Part shown: positions 54,301 to 64,000 of the stretch, piece by piece
Position numbering within the stretch: position 1 is the stretch's first letter
How the letters are laid out: each line of letters starts with the position of its first letter
From: Perca fluviatilis
Lineage: Eukaryota; Chordata; Actinopteri; Perciformes; Percidae
NCBI RefSeq assembly: GCF_010015445.1
Contig: NC_053123.1
Span: 3,435,739 to 3,499,738 of the forward strand
Length of the DNA stretch: 64,000 bases
Direction of reading: 5' to 3'
Notes under the pieces: model-generated
The model's input: the letters and a program-made list of their open reading frames with translations, nothing else
Told to the model about the DNA's origin: nothing
The model's database searches: none
Translations under genes and position numbers: made by a program

Positions 54301-54639
54301 CTACAACCAATCAGAGCAACGAAGAAGGAAGAGAAGCTAGTTGATAGATTCAACTTTTGCCGTATCCGGTCGGCAAAACTCTGAACACATCTTTTTTAAG
54401 AATTACTTCAGTGCCGTTCTTTGTTCTTTTCTCAAAGAAAAGCTGAACTCCAAGTCTTCCAGAAGACCGCTGTTCCCAGCAGCAGCAGCCATAAGCCCCG
54501 CCCACCGACTCTATACACGATGTGATTGGCCTGACCAGAGTTTGGTTTTTCCAGCTCGCAAGCCAACGGAGAGTGCCTAGACCCCCCTGGCTGCAAAATA
54601 ATTTTGCTGCCGCTACGGTGCGTCTAGAGTTCTAGACTA

Positions 54640-56638
54640 CCCTAATGGATTTAAGTTCACTGAAAAAGTTGTTCTGCCAGACTTCTCCCATTAACTCTCT
54701 TTTAAACTATCCCAAAATGTAGAAAATGACAAAAAAGATTCTGGTTACACTTACAAGGAATTTACCTTGGTTGTTGGTGCACACATAAACATATTAAACA
54801 TGAAAATGAAATAAACAATAAATACAGAAACATATATGTACACTATAAAAAGAGGCTTTGGTTTGGATTAGTGCAGGATAGAATATATAAAATGTGGACA
54901 GGTTTATAGTACAGGATGTAGGATTAATGTCTATGTCAGTGGGGGACCGGGGGCCTTGTTAATGAGGCTGACTGCGATGAGGAAGTTTGGGTGATCATTT
55001 TACCAAACATCCTAATTTTCCCTTCCAAATATGTTTGACTAAACTGGTGTACATATATATATATATATATACATACATGTCTGGTTGTCTGGCAGCTTGT
55101 GTTTCCTTCTCTTTCAGACTTCTTTTCAGCTATGTCGCCACTCGAGATCTCTGCAATGAACTTGGTGAGTACAATATTATTATATATAATAGATATGATG
55201 GCCAAACTTATGAAAATGAGACCCAACATGTAATAAACCTGAGTTATCCTTTCATATTGTCAGATAGCATGATTTACACCCTGTTAAACACATCTTCCTA
55301 AAGCCTCATTCAGAGGCTGCTGTTGTGGAGCGTTGCAGTGGTGTGTTCCCCTCAAGTGCCCTTGACTTGAAATCTTCAAAGCACCCATGCCTTCATTTTT
55401 AAACTGCATAAATAATATTTATGTCTTATCGTGATCAATTGTGGCTCATGTTTGGAGTCTTAAAGGACGGGATAAAGAGAATTTTCACCGTTTGATTTAG
55501 GGCAGAATCCTTGAAACCAAAAACCATTTGCACTCTTATGCTTTGACCCTAAGGCGTAAAACATTGTATATATCTATATTAGTCGGGAATGCAGGAATGG
55601 TATCCATCAAAATTAAAGTTGTCACATCCCGAAGGCCTTGCTTTTGTCTGATCTCACTTTATGTCGATTTTCCTTCAGCTAACTACAAAGAGCACGGTCA
55701 AGCTGAAGAGTGGAAGGAGGACATCGAGATTGTTTTTTTTTTTTTTTCATTATTTGGGGGCTGAACTTGGAGGAGTCAGGAAGGAGAGTCAGGGGAGAAG
55801 AGTTGAGATAAAAGCAAAAGTGTGTGAAGGTTGTACAGAAGTGGATAAGATGGAGTCCAGGAGGACGTATCAAGGAGACAGGCGGAGATGTGGAGGCTGA
55901 TAGGAGTCTGAAGGAGGGATGGATCCTCTCCTTTCTGCCGCTGAGAGCAATCAGCAGAAGGGAAGAAAAGAGCATATCTGTCATATTCTCTTTATCGTTG
56001 CTTCTTTCATCTCTGTCAAGATTATCTCCTTTTTTTAAAAAGGCGTAGATAATGCTGATGTTGGCGCTATAGAAAAAAGATAGCCTATGAATCTTAATGT
56101 GGCCCCTAATTTGACCGCTGCTAACCAACCCAAAACAGCATTGACAAGAAAGTAATGCTGTGAATATAAACTTAATGGTGGATCTGAATCTAAATGATGC
56201 TGTAGCTGTTCATGTTTTGCACTATTATTTTTAACAGAATGTTTAATTATTCTCCAAAACCTGTGCACAATCAGCAAGGTAATATCCTTGGCAGAGAGAA
56301 GTTAGCAGCATAAGGATGTTAATGTGTCTGGCTGGCGATGGTAGATGGGGCGGAGGCACTTTTTGGATGTCTCCGGGAAGGTAGAGTGTTGGCAAATGAA
56401 CACATTTAGGACATAGAGGAGCAGATGGTCACGCTGACCTCAGCGAGCAATTCCAAAAGCTAAAGCTGTGTTTTCCAAACAAAGGACATTATGGGATGTT
56501 ACATTTTAACAGTACCCTTGCCAAATAGGATAATTTGTCAGAGAAATAATCATTATCTGACACTATTTTAACCCAGTTGAAACATTAAAGGACAGAGCTG
56601 GTGTTATTCAATGCTTTTCTTATTGTCAACAAATCTCA
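54640..56638. other. Intergenic sequence with microsatellites
   Basis: (TA)n at about 55052-55070 and poly-T at 55731-55746. A 35-nt exon-like piece (55119-55153: CTTTTCAG|CTATG...ACTTG|GTGAGT) has good splice signals but encodes nothing I recognise. No gene supported. Confidence 0.35.
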
Positions 56639-56642
56639 TTAA

Positions 56643-58551
56643 AGGCACACTATGCAAGATTTGTACCTTAATATAACAGCTTCAAACTCATTTCGATGGT
56701 AAACGAACGCCGCTGGCAAAACCAGGTTTGAGAGGTGGCGCCCCGCCAAATCTCATGAGAATCAAGACTTGCCTTATGGCACAACGTCACATACATCAAC
56801 AACATATAAGAAGTAGCCTCTATGGAAGACACTCGCACGCATTTCAGACATGAATCATGGCAGAGCCGACGAAGAAAACGAAGAAAGCGCGGTCAGAAGG
56901 GTCAAGGAGAAAGGCTTTCACTTGTTGGCGAGAGCTAAAAAGCAGCAAAGCAGGGCTCGACATAAACAGTGTCCCGATGGCCCAGGGCCAGTAAAAGTGT
57001 ATGTCGGGCTAGTTGATAGGCCAGTCAATGGCCCCTGTGGCTCTGTCTGCTGCATCAGCAAATGTCATACAGAGTGGCACGAAGCGTGTGAATGTTAACA
57101 TTTCACATTTTCACCTCAGGTAATTTATAACAATTCATTTGGATACAAGCGTTTTGGAAGGTAGATGGGATTCTGAACAGCGATGCCCGCGCTGCGCGCA
57201 CACGCAGCGGGGCCGAGGTGTGTGCGTTACTTCACGCAGCACACGTGACTGACGGAAAACGTTAGTGAGGATTATTTACCGCCGATGGCGCAGATGAACT
57301 AACGCTACACTCGTTAGCCTACTGTAAGTAGCCTACAATAAAACCTCCATGATTAAAGAGTCAATACTTATCAATAACCCACCTACCTGTTCTACAGGCA
57401 GAAACACGTAGAAACCATATCTCAGTCTGCGCTGTCTGCGCAGTCACCTCTGGTCCACCGCGCTGTGCAAACACAGCTCTACTCTGCAAATAGCGACTTT
57501 ACAAACGAGCTAAAATGAAAGATGTCAGTTTGTAGTCTAACTGTTTGTCTTAATTTGCAACCAATCTTGAACTTTGGACAAACTCTTGTAAACGTAGCTG
57601 CTGTCTAAACGAGCCATCCTCTCCGCTGGAGCGGTAAACCTATGGACGTATTATAAGACCACAACAAATACATGTGGCTACTTAATATGCACGTGAATGA
57701 CGCCGCGTTCTTTATTCTTGATGATGTTGCCCGTTGTATTATTTAGCAACAACATTGACTTATTTCAAATGAGGCATACAGGACGAATGCTAGCCTGCTT
57801 ATCAGTCCATTCATCATTACAGCTGCTGTTTTCCACAATGTTTCACTTCAGGCTCTGTGACAGTGACATGTTTACCTGACAACAGGCCTTTCTTTCTGTA
57901 AGCATTTTCCACCAATCAGGACACGGATTACGTTTCAGTAATCAAGACTTTAACCATCACTCCTCAGTGAACTGCCCCCTAATCTGAGATCATTTTCTAG
58001 TTAAGTAGCCTATCTAGTTATCATTATGGATTTTCCATGTTTTTAGGGGTTTGCTTACACTAATACATGTAAAAAAATATAGCATTAATTTAGTAAGAAA
58101 GTGAAAATATCAAACAAGAAGATGCGTATTAGGTATCATTTTATTTTCTTTATTTGAAAGTCTGGCACCTGGAGTGTCTGCTTAAAAAAATTCTGTCCCT
58201 TCGAAAAATGTAGTTGATGACCCCTGGTCTAGCTTTGCTGCTAATGGCACAACATCCAGTGGCAGTGGCTTGCTGGGTATTTATATATTAATTTATATAT
58301 TTATAGCTGGTTATAACCATTTTCTGAAGCTTCATGGTAGGTGCGGCGTATATTTTCCTGTTTTTTTGTCCTTTGCCAATCACACCTCTAATATTTCTTT
58401 CAGGGCCAGTAAAAATGTAGAAGGGGCCAGCAAAACTCTGATCTACTGGCCCCGGGGGCCAGTGGGAATTTTTTTTTTATGTTGAGCCCTGAGCAAAGGT
58501 AACGTTAAAAACAAGTACTTTTGACAAAAATGGAAACTGCATAGTATGCCT
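56643..58551. mobile_element. 1.9-kb Kolobok/T2-like element, split by a hAT insertion
   Basis: Ends AGGCACACTATGCAAGATTT and (reverse) AGGCATACTATGCAGTTTCC, flanked by TTAA at 56639-56642 and 58552-58555. Its own sequence is 56643-56950 and 58499-58551. The left part encodes a short open stretch (ARAKKQQ) with no clear identity. Confidence 0.9.
56951..58491. mobile_element. 1.5-kb non-autonomous hAT-like element nested in the Kolobok-like element
   Basis: Ends CAGGGCTCGACATAAAC and (reverse) CAGGGCTCAACATAAA. AGCAAAG flanks both sides (56944-56950 and 58492-58498; seven of the expected eight bases). Subterminal GGGCCAGTAAAA and its inverse are present. No transposase recognised. Confidence 0.85.
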
Positions 58552-58555
58552 TTAA

Positions 58556-60989
58556 AAGACCAAAACCGATGTGTCGGCACATTTCTTAATACTCTCCGAC
58601 TTCCTTTCCCTGTCTGTGGCACTCAGCCGGCTGGTCCTATAGATATCAGAAAAAGCCGCATTAATTAATATGTATGTATCAGTGGATCCAATGACTACAT
58701 ATGATGTGAAAGGGGTTGCTTGTAGTGACAGACCCACGTAGAATTAGCACTCCAGTCTGCAGTTCATCTCAGCTCTTCAAGGCAGTTTAGCGTCTTTCAG
58801 CTCATGACTTGGGTTCCATGGCCCAAAAACTTGTTTTTCTCCAAAAAGCTCTCTTATAAACCCACTGTACACTAACTGCTCAACACCAAACAGCAGACAG
58901 ACAAAGTTAGAAACTAGCTGGTGAACATAGTGGAGCATTTAGTAGCTAAAGAAACAGATACTTCTCTCGGAGCCCAAATCAGAGCTAAAAGGAGAGTGAA
59001 TATTGGTCTATATAGTCTGGCTCAAAGGATGTACATTGCTGGGATAAAGCCTGTCCCTCCCATTCTGCTATCTCTGCTATCTATTTTTCAAGGGCTTTAT
59101 AAAAATACAAGTAAGCCAGAGCATTTTTCCCCCCATCCCAGAGTAGATAAGCGATGTAGCCAGACTATGGCAATGTGAGACTAGATGAACAGAAACACAA
59201 CAAGAAATGAATGCGTTTGCTTCTCTGTGTCTGCTGGATGTGTAGGCAAATCTGCAACTTCTTGTTAACACAACAACTTCTTACTTTGTTGAAGCGGTAA
59301 CCACCATATAAGCATATAAGACCGACTCAGGTAGTGCCGGTGCAGCACAGCAGCGATTGGATAGCCAGCTGGAACCTATTGCCGTTGTTAGCATTGCTAG
59401 TCGCCGTCATTTAATAATTTCCCCCTGGGATTATTAAAGTATTTCTGATTCTGATTTCAGCTCAGCCACCTCCATGTTTGCTTGTGACGTCAGAGGTGAA
59501 AGCCGTGTGCAGCCGTGGCAATCATTTGAATGTCCATCACACCCTGGTGAGAGCCGTGTGGAGGCAATCACTGCCCACACTATATTTTGTTCTTATTTTT
59601 ACGTACAGCACCTTTAAGAAGTATATAGTTCCAATTATTTACAAAAATATATATATAAAATATATTCTTAATACAGCGAGAAGCTGTTGTTTTTAAAAAA
59701 CGTTACACCTGATTTATAGAAAGTACATTGATGTCATGTATAGCCTAGCACTAGCTGCATGAACTGAGACCATGTCAGTACTTGATCACAAGTATTTTTA
59801 GACACAACGATGCAACCACATCATGGAAAAACACTTAAATCTGAAGTAACACACTACTCCAAAGTCGGTCATAATGGGCTGAATGGTAATTAGCATAATC
59901 TTTCAGCAATGAAGAGGCCTGGAAATCATCATCTTTAATATGCAAGGTTTTAACACCGGAGAGCTAAAACAGACCCTATTTGGCCCAATCATCTGGCGAA
60001 ATTGCATGATCATTAGCAAAAAAACAAACATAAAGAACTGCTAAAATGTTAAGAGAAACTGTCCCAAAACCCACTGTGGCATAACATGACAGAAACATAG
60101 CATCCACAGCACATATATGGACATATACTGTATATAGTTTTTTTATTGCTAATTGGCATGTGACTCACCTTGGTAGCAGTGTTTGCACAGGCAATGTATT
60201 AAATTTCACAAGGTCCTAACATTATTTTATATTTTATAAAATTATTTTATATATGTATTTATATTTCTACAAACTAAAAAAGGTTACAGAGCAGTCAAAT
60301 GAAACACATTCCGCACCTGGCAAAAGCATGTGCTGCTCTATTGTTGCATCTAGCAGATTAAAGTTGTAGCAATGACAACAAAAGCCTTTGAGCCGGGCGA
60401 CAGGTGTGGGAAATAACCCTGTCTGTGACCCTGGGGATTCTTTTGAGGATGCTGCTTACAGCTAAAAAGGTGTGACGCGAGCTGTAGTGCTGCTGTCAGG
60501 GGGGGGGGGCGGCCTGTGTGTCTCAAAGACTGGTCTGGGGTTGGGGATACAGGTGTCAATGGTTCAAAGGCTTGTATTGTCACCGGAGAGACAAGAGCAA
60601 GACAGCAGGCCTGATGAGCAATCTTCTCCGAGGAGCCTCCTGGAGGGGTTGTGAGTGGTTGATATGTGTTTGTTAAAAAGTAACAGAGTTGGGAGGAAAA
60701 GCTGTGCAGTTCAACCTCTGTGGTACAGGGAGAAAACACAAGTTGTGTTGAGTACTGAAACGATTAACCATTAGTTCATCAACATTTTAACAATGGATTA
60801 ACTGTCCAACTCATGTTCCAGGGAAACATGCCAGCCATTAGCTGGATCAGCTTTTCAGATGTGGAGAATTGCTGTTGTCTGTTTGATATACTTGAATTGG
60901 TTTGGGTTTGGCACTGTTGGTCAATCAAAAACCACAATCTTTTCTAATTAACCAAAGTGCATTCGTAGTCTAAACCTGACCACACGTAG
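58556..60989. other. Intergenic sequence, possible conserved noncoding element
   Basis: No gene recognised. A LINE-type tail (GGGATTATTAAAGTATTTCT then GATTCTGATTT) lies at 59425-59458. The stretch 59860-60030 (GGTAATTAGCATAATCTTTC; TGCATGATCATTAGC) looks like vertebrate conserved noncoding DNA. A poly-G run is at 60499-60508. Confidence 0.35.
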
Positions 60990-61310
60990 GACGTAAACTC
61001 AGTCTAGTTGAACATAGTCTTGCATTGGCAGCCCTGTCTCCACAGCTCTGTGGAGTAAGGTCTGGCTACACCACAGATACATTCTGGGATAGGAGAAAAA
61101 AACGCTCTGGGTTTTTGCATTTCTTTAAACCAATCACAATTGTCTTTGGCGACGCTAAGCTCCGGAAGCAGAGACGGTGGCTCTGCAAAATGGTCTCGGG
61201 AAGGAACTTGTTTAGGTGGAACATTTGCACCCCGCAAAAGAAAACACTGTTACACCACATACAATATGAAATGAAGTTAACTGTTGACACAATACAGTAA
61301 CGTGAGCTAT
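60990..61310 (+). repeat. Interspersed repeat, uninterrupted copy (empty site)
   Basis: Matches the outer parts of 50030-51230. AAGGTCTGGCTACACCACAG, ATTCTGGGATAGGAG and GCATTTCTTTAAACCAATCA are continuous, so it shows the TTAA without the 910-bp foldback. Confidence 0.75.
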
Positions 61311-63799
61311 TTAAATTAGCTGATACATGGTTAAACATCATTAGCTCTTACCAGTGTATCTCCGTGTGTACTTTGTCCACAGCAATCCCACCAATCGGTC
61401 CCAAAACGTCCCAGTTAGAGAGGATATGCCGTTAACATATTCTTTGTAAATCTTTACAATCATTCCCCCAAAGAACCAAGCAGGCCTGCCTTGTTACACA
61501 ATCCAAATTGTCTTTAAAACTTGACATTTTCTGCGTGTAGCTTGCTACCTGGAAGGCTGTTGTTGTTGTCTCCCTTAGCTAATGGATTTTGAGAGGTAAC
61601 ACACGAAGGGGCAAAGCCTGACATTGTGCCGGATGTGATGCTTTATCCTGGAGATGTCCTTCCGTTGATCCAGACTAAGGTAAAACAATCCTTGCAGCGA
61701 TTATGTTTTGGTATTAGGCAAAACCATTTAGTAGAACATACATGTAATTTCAGGAGACAGGGTTGTGTAGCCATAGTTGTGCTTACATGATACTATATCA
61801 CTTTTGTGCTTATTGTGTTTTCTTAAAGAACTTTTCTATTCCAAAAGAACAATTTTACTCACTTTAAATGAAAAATGCCGGTCTGAAACACATCGATATG
61901 TGGATTTCTATCATTGTGCTGTGTTTGCTTATCAGTGCAAAAAGAGTCCTTTAAGCTTCAGAGTGTGTTTGAGAAATGGCATTAGCTCTGTGGCTTTGTC
62001 ACAATCAGATAACTTTTAACATTGAGAGCTGGAGGCATTTTATCTGATGCTGATGCAATTTGTGGACGTTCATCGAAACTGTGTTGGACAGGATGCATCC
62101 ACTGGACCACTGTTTATAGATGTGGGTAGGCTTTGTATAATTTCAGTGTGCCGATGTGATGTTGGATGGAGGTAAAATGTGTTTGTATGTGTTCCCTCTC
62201 GAGCCTGCGAAAGGGACCACATACGAGCTTGCTGATAGAAAGAGCAAATGTGTTTGCACACACAGTGGGACTTTTCCAGTCAGTTTAATCAGAGAAAGCC
62301 AATGTAGAGGAACTTGTACGAATGCTTACACACATTCATACGTACTCTAGTTGCACGTGTGCCTGCACACCACAAAAATGGCATTAATGGGACATGAAGA
62401 GTGTGATTGATGTGAGTGTTAAATGTGTGACCTCCTGTAACCCATATCTTAAAAGTCATGGGAAATTGAACACAGTTGGCCCGCCTTGTTCCATCCAAAC
62501 AGGTCAGGCTATACTGCCCTTTTCCCATTCAGGTCTAATCTCAACTTTCCTCCATGCGTAATGTGTATCACGCTAGATGAGAACATTGAACAAGGTTTGA
62601 GTAGTGTTCAGGTAAAAAGAGATTGCGCACAGTTTGAAGGATTACTTTTTGCTGGAAGTGAATGTGATGTAATTTCAACGGCAGAATTTTATGCTACTGA
62701 CAGATGATATAGTGCGTTTTGAATGTACTATAGTTGTGGAGACCAAAACATAGCTAAAAGTGAGTGTCATTTTGGACTTAAATTGGTTGGCCAGTAACGT
62801 AACTTCAAATCATTTCTAATGTTGCTCTGTGTCTGCTAGATACGTAAATAGGCTACTAACACATTGGCGTGACAAGTTTAAGTGGTGATAACATGCCAAA
62901 GTTGAGTTTAGAGCAATTGTTCAATTTCCCTCAAGTGTCCAACAAAATCAACAATAGCACTTTAAATCTAATTTACATAAAACAGAAAAGAACAAAACAA
63001 ACACTAAGCAAAAGAAAGTTGTATCCTCAGAAAATGACCGAAGTTTATAGCTACCATATTTATCCTTTAGCCATGTCAATTAAAATATTAATGGCAAAAG
63101 TGTGATTACACTCCTTTTTTAGACTAGAGCTTTCTTTGTGTGTAGCTCCGTTCTTTTAAACTGTCTAATATTAGATATTACGGTTTTAAAGGTTATGAGC
63201 TTGGTAAAGCTCTGGCCTGGGTAAAGCATCTGACTTCATAAAATGATTACCATTTGTGTTATTTCCCCAAAAGACACCCGAGAACAAACTGTGCATTTTT
63301 AATAGATAGTTTGACTCAGAGCATGTAGATGCCGTATCGTTCTTGGATTATACCCAAATTATTCAGAGTAAACCAGAAAATATATTTAATAAATGCATGA
63401 AAAGGGACACCTCTGATTGTTTCTTCCAATAACAATAAGTGGAGCAATGATTTCCCTACAGCTGCAGTTTCATAGTAATAATGAGCTCAGTAATCGTGTT
63501 AAAGCTGCTGGTCATTTTGTGGTTTGATCACAAAAGAAGACAGTCTTCAACTCACCATCCAATGTTCTCATGGTCTGTCAGCTAAATGTGAATGACCTGT
63601 AATGGGCTGAGGAGGTGGATTGAATCCCGTCACAAGGGGAAGAGCGGTAAGTCACAACGGTGCGAGAAAGAAGGGACAATCAATATGGCTTCTTGCCAGA
63701 GATATGGGCTGTTTATTCACAGAGATGGGGAAATAAGAGACACAAAAACACTCTGAGGTAATCAGATTTTACCCACATTTTTTAAAGTGGGAGATTTTT

Positions 63800-63843
<44 letters not shown>

Positions 63844-64000
63844 AGAAAGCATTTAAGCCAGTGTCTTTGACCTGACTCTGCAATGTGATTTCCTCTTCTG
63901 AAATATTGAGATCACTCTCTAAGGGATAATACCTGGAAAGTTCCAATTGTAATGGATGAGCATTCCTTGATTTAAAAAGTCCAGATTCTATTTCACAAGT
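61311..64000. other. Right-flank sequence, no recognised gene
   Basis: No exon or transposon end that I can support. 63420-63625 (TAATAATGAGCTCAGTAATC; AAAGCTGCTGGTCATTTTGT) again looks like conserved noncoding DNA. (TA)n lies at 63808-63839. Confidence 0.35.

Larger units (their letters stand above)
52853..54639 (-). mobile_element. Second copy of the helicase-peptide element, interrupted twice
   Basis: Inverted relative to 24799-25255. It starts TAGCCTGACAAGCCAGACCC and ends GGTGCGTCTAGAGTTCTAGACTA. The right part on the minus strand again encodes the Walker A-like peptide region (TCTGAACACATC...GTCGGCAAAA at about 54365-54400). It is interrupted by an L2 tail (52895-53511) and a foldback (about 53590-54300). 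No target duplication was found. Confidence 0.8.

Noticed and set aside
60350..60739. 129-residue minus-strand frame
   Set aside because: No homology, low complexity in part, and no splice or promoter context.

Overview
The window reads as vertebrate nuclear DNA, almost certainly from a teleost fish and probably a percomorph. It has small exons with GT-AG junctions, long repeat-filled introns and fish-type transposons: Tc1-like, hAT, TTAA-target Kolobok/T2-like, BEL/Pao, L2 and Rex-type LINEs. It also has many micro- and minisatellites. There is no prokaryotic organisation.

Three host loci can be supported. (1) On the minus strand, exons 1-3 of the c2orf76 (UPF0538) homologue lie at 3348-3477, 3204-3254 and 840-877; the rest is off the left edge. 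(2) On the minus strand, the whole coding part of a STEAP metalloreductase is present in five exons (23453-23935, 17100-17427, 15006-15205, 9987-10151, 6874-7221). I call it steap3, because C2ORF76 and STEAP3 are neighbours on human 2q14 and because its N-terminal half resembles STEAP3. (3) On the plus strand there is a fragment of the ARP3 gene actr3: a partial penultimate exon (42005-42061) and the terminal exon (44988-45083), with no other actr3 exon recognised.

Layout: 1-3.5 kb is c2orf76 with an L2 relic in intron 2 and a minisatellite just 5' of the start codon. 3.5-6.9 kb holds small DNA transposon relics and microsatellites. 6.9-24 kb is steap3. Its introns hold a three-deep nest of hAT elements (10.3-14.25 kb), a 52-bp minisatellite built from the gene's own splice donor (14.5-15.04 kb), a 47-bp minisatellite split by a LINE, a 2-kb foldback element with tandem-repeat arms (19.7-21.7 kb), and a roughly 40-bp minisatellite (22.8-23.4 kb). 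24-32 kb is intergenic repeat. 32.2-40.3 kb is a BEL/Pao retrotransposon with two LTRs and a 5-bp target duplication. 40.3-46.3 kb holds an L2 fragment and the actr3 remnant. 46-64 kb has no recognised gene and carries relics, large foldback MITEs and a few AT-rich stretches that look like conserved noncoding DNA.

Most interesting: ten 52-bp units at the steap3 exon 3b/intron boundary, each carrying a copy of the 5' splice site (eight keep GT); two compensating indels in the last steap3 exon; the family's 528-nt exon split into 328+200; a TTAA-type transposon-like sequence beginning at the actr3 stop codon; and several nested insertions checked against empty-site copies inside the same window. 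All family assignments come from reading translations and motifs by eye; no database search was run.
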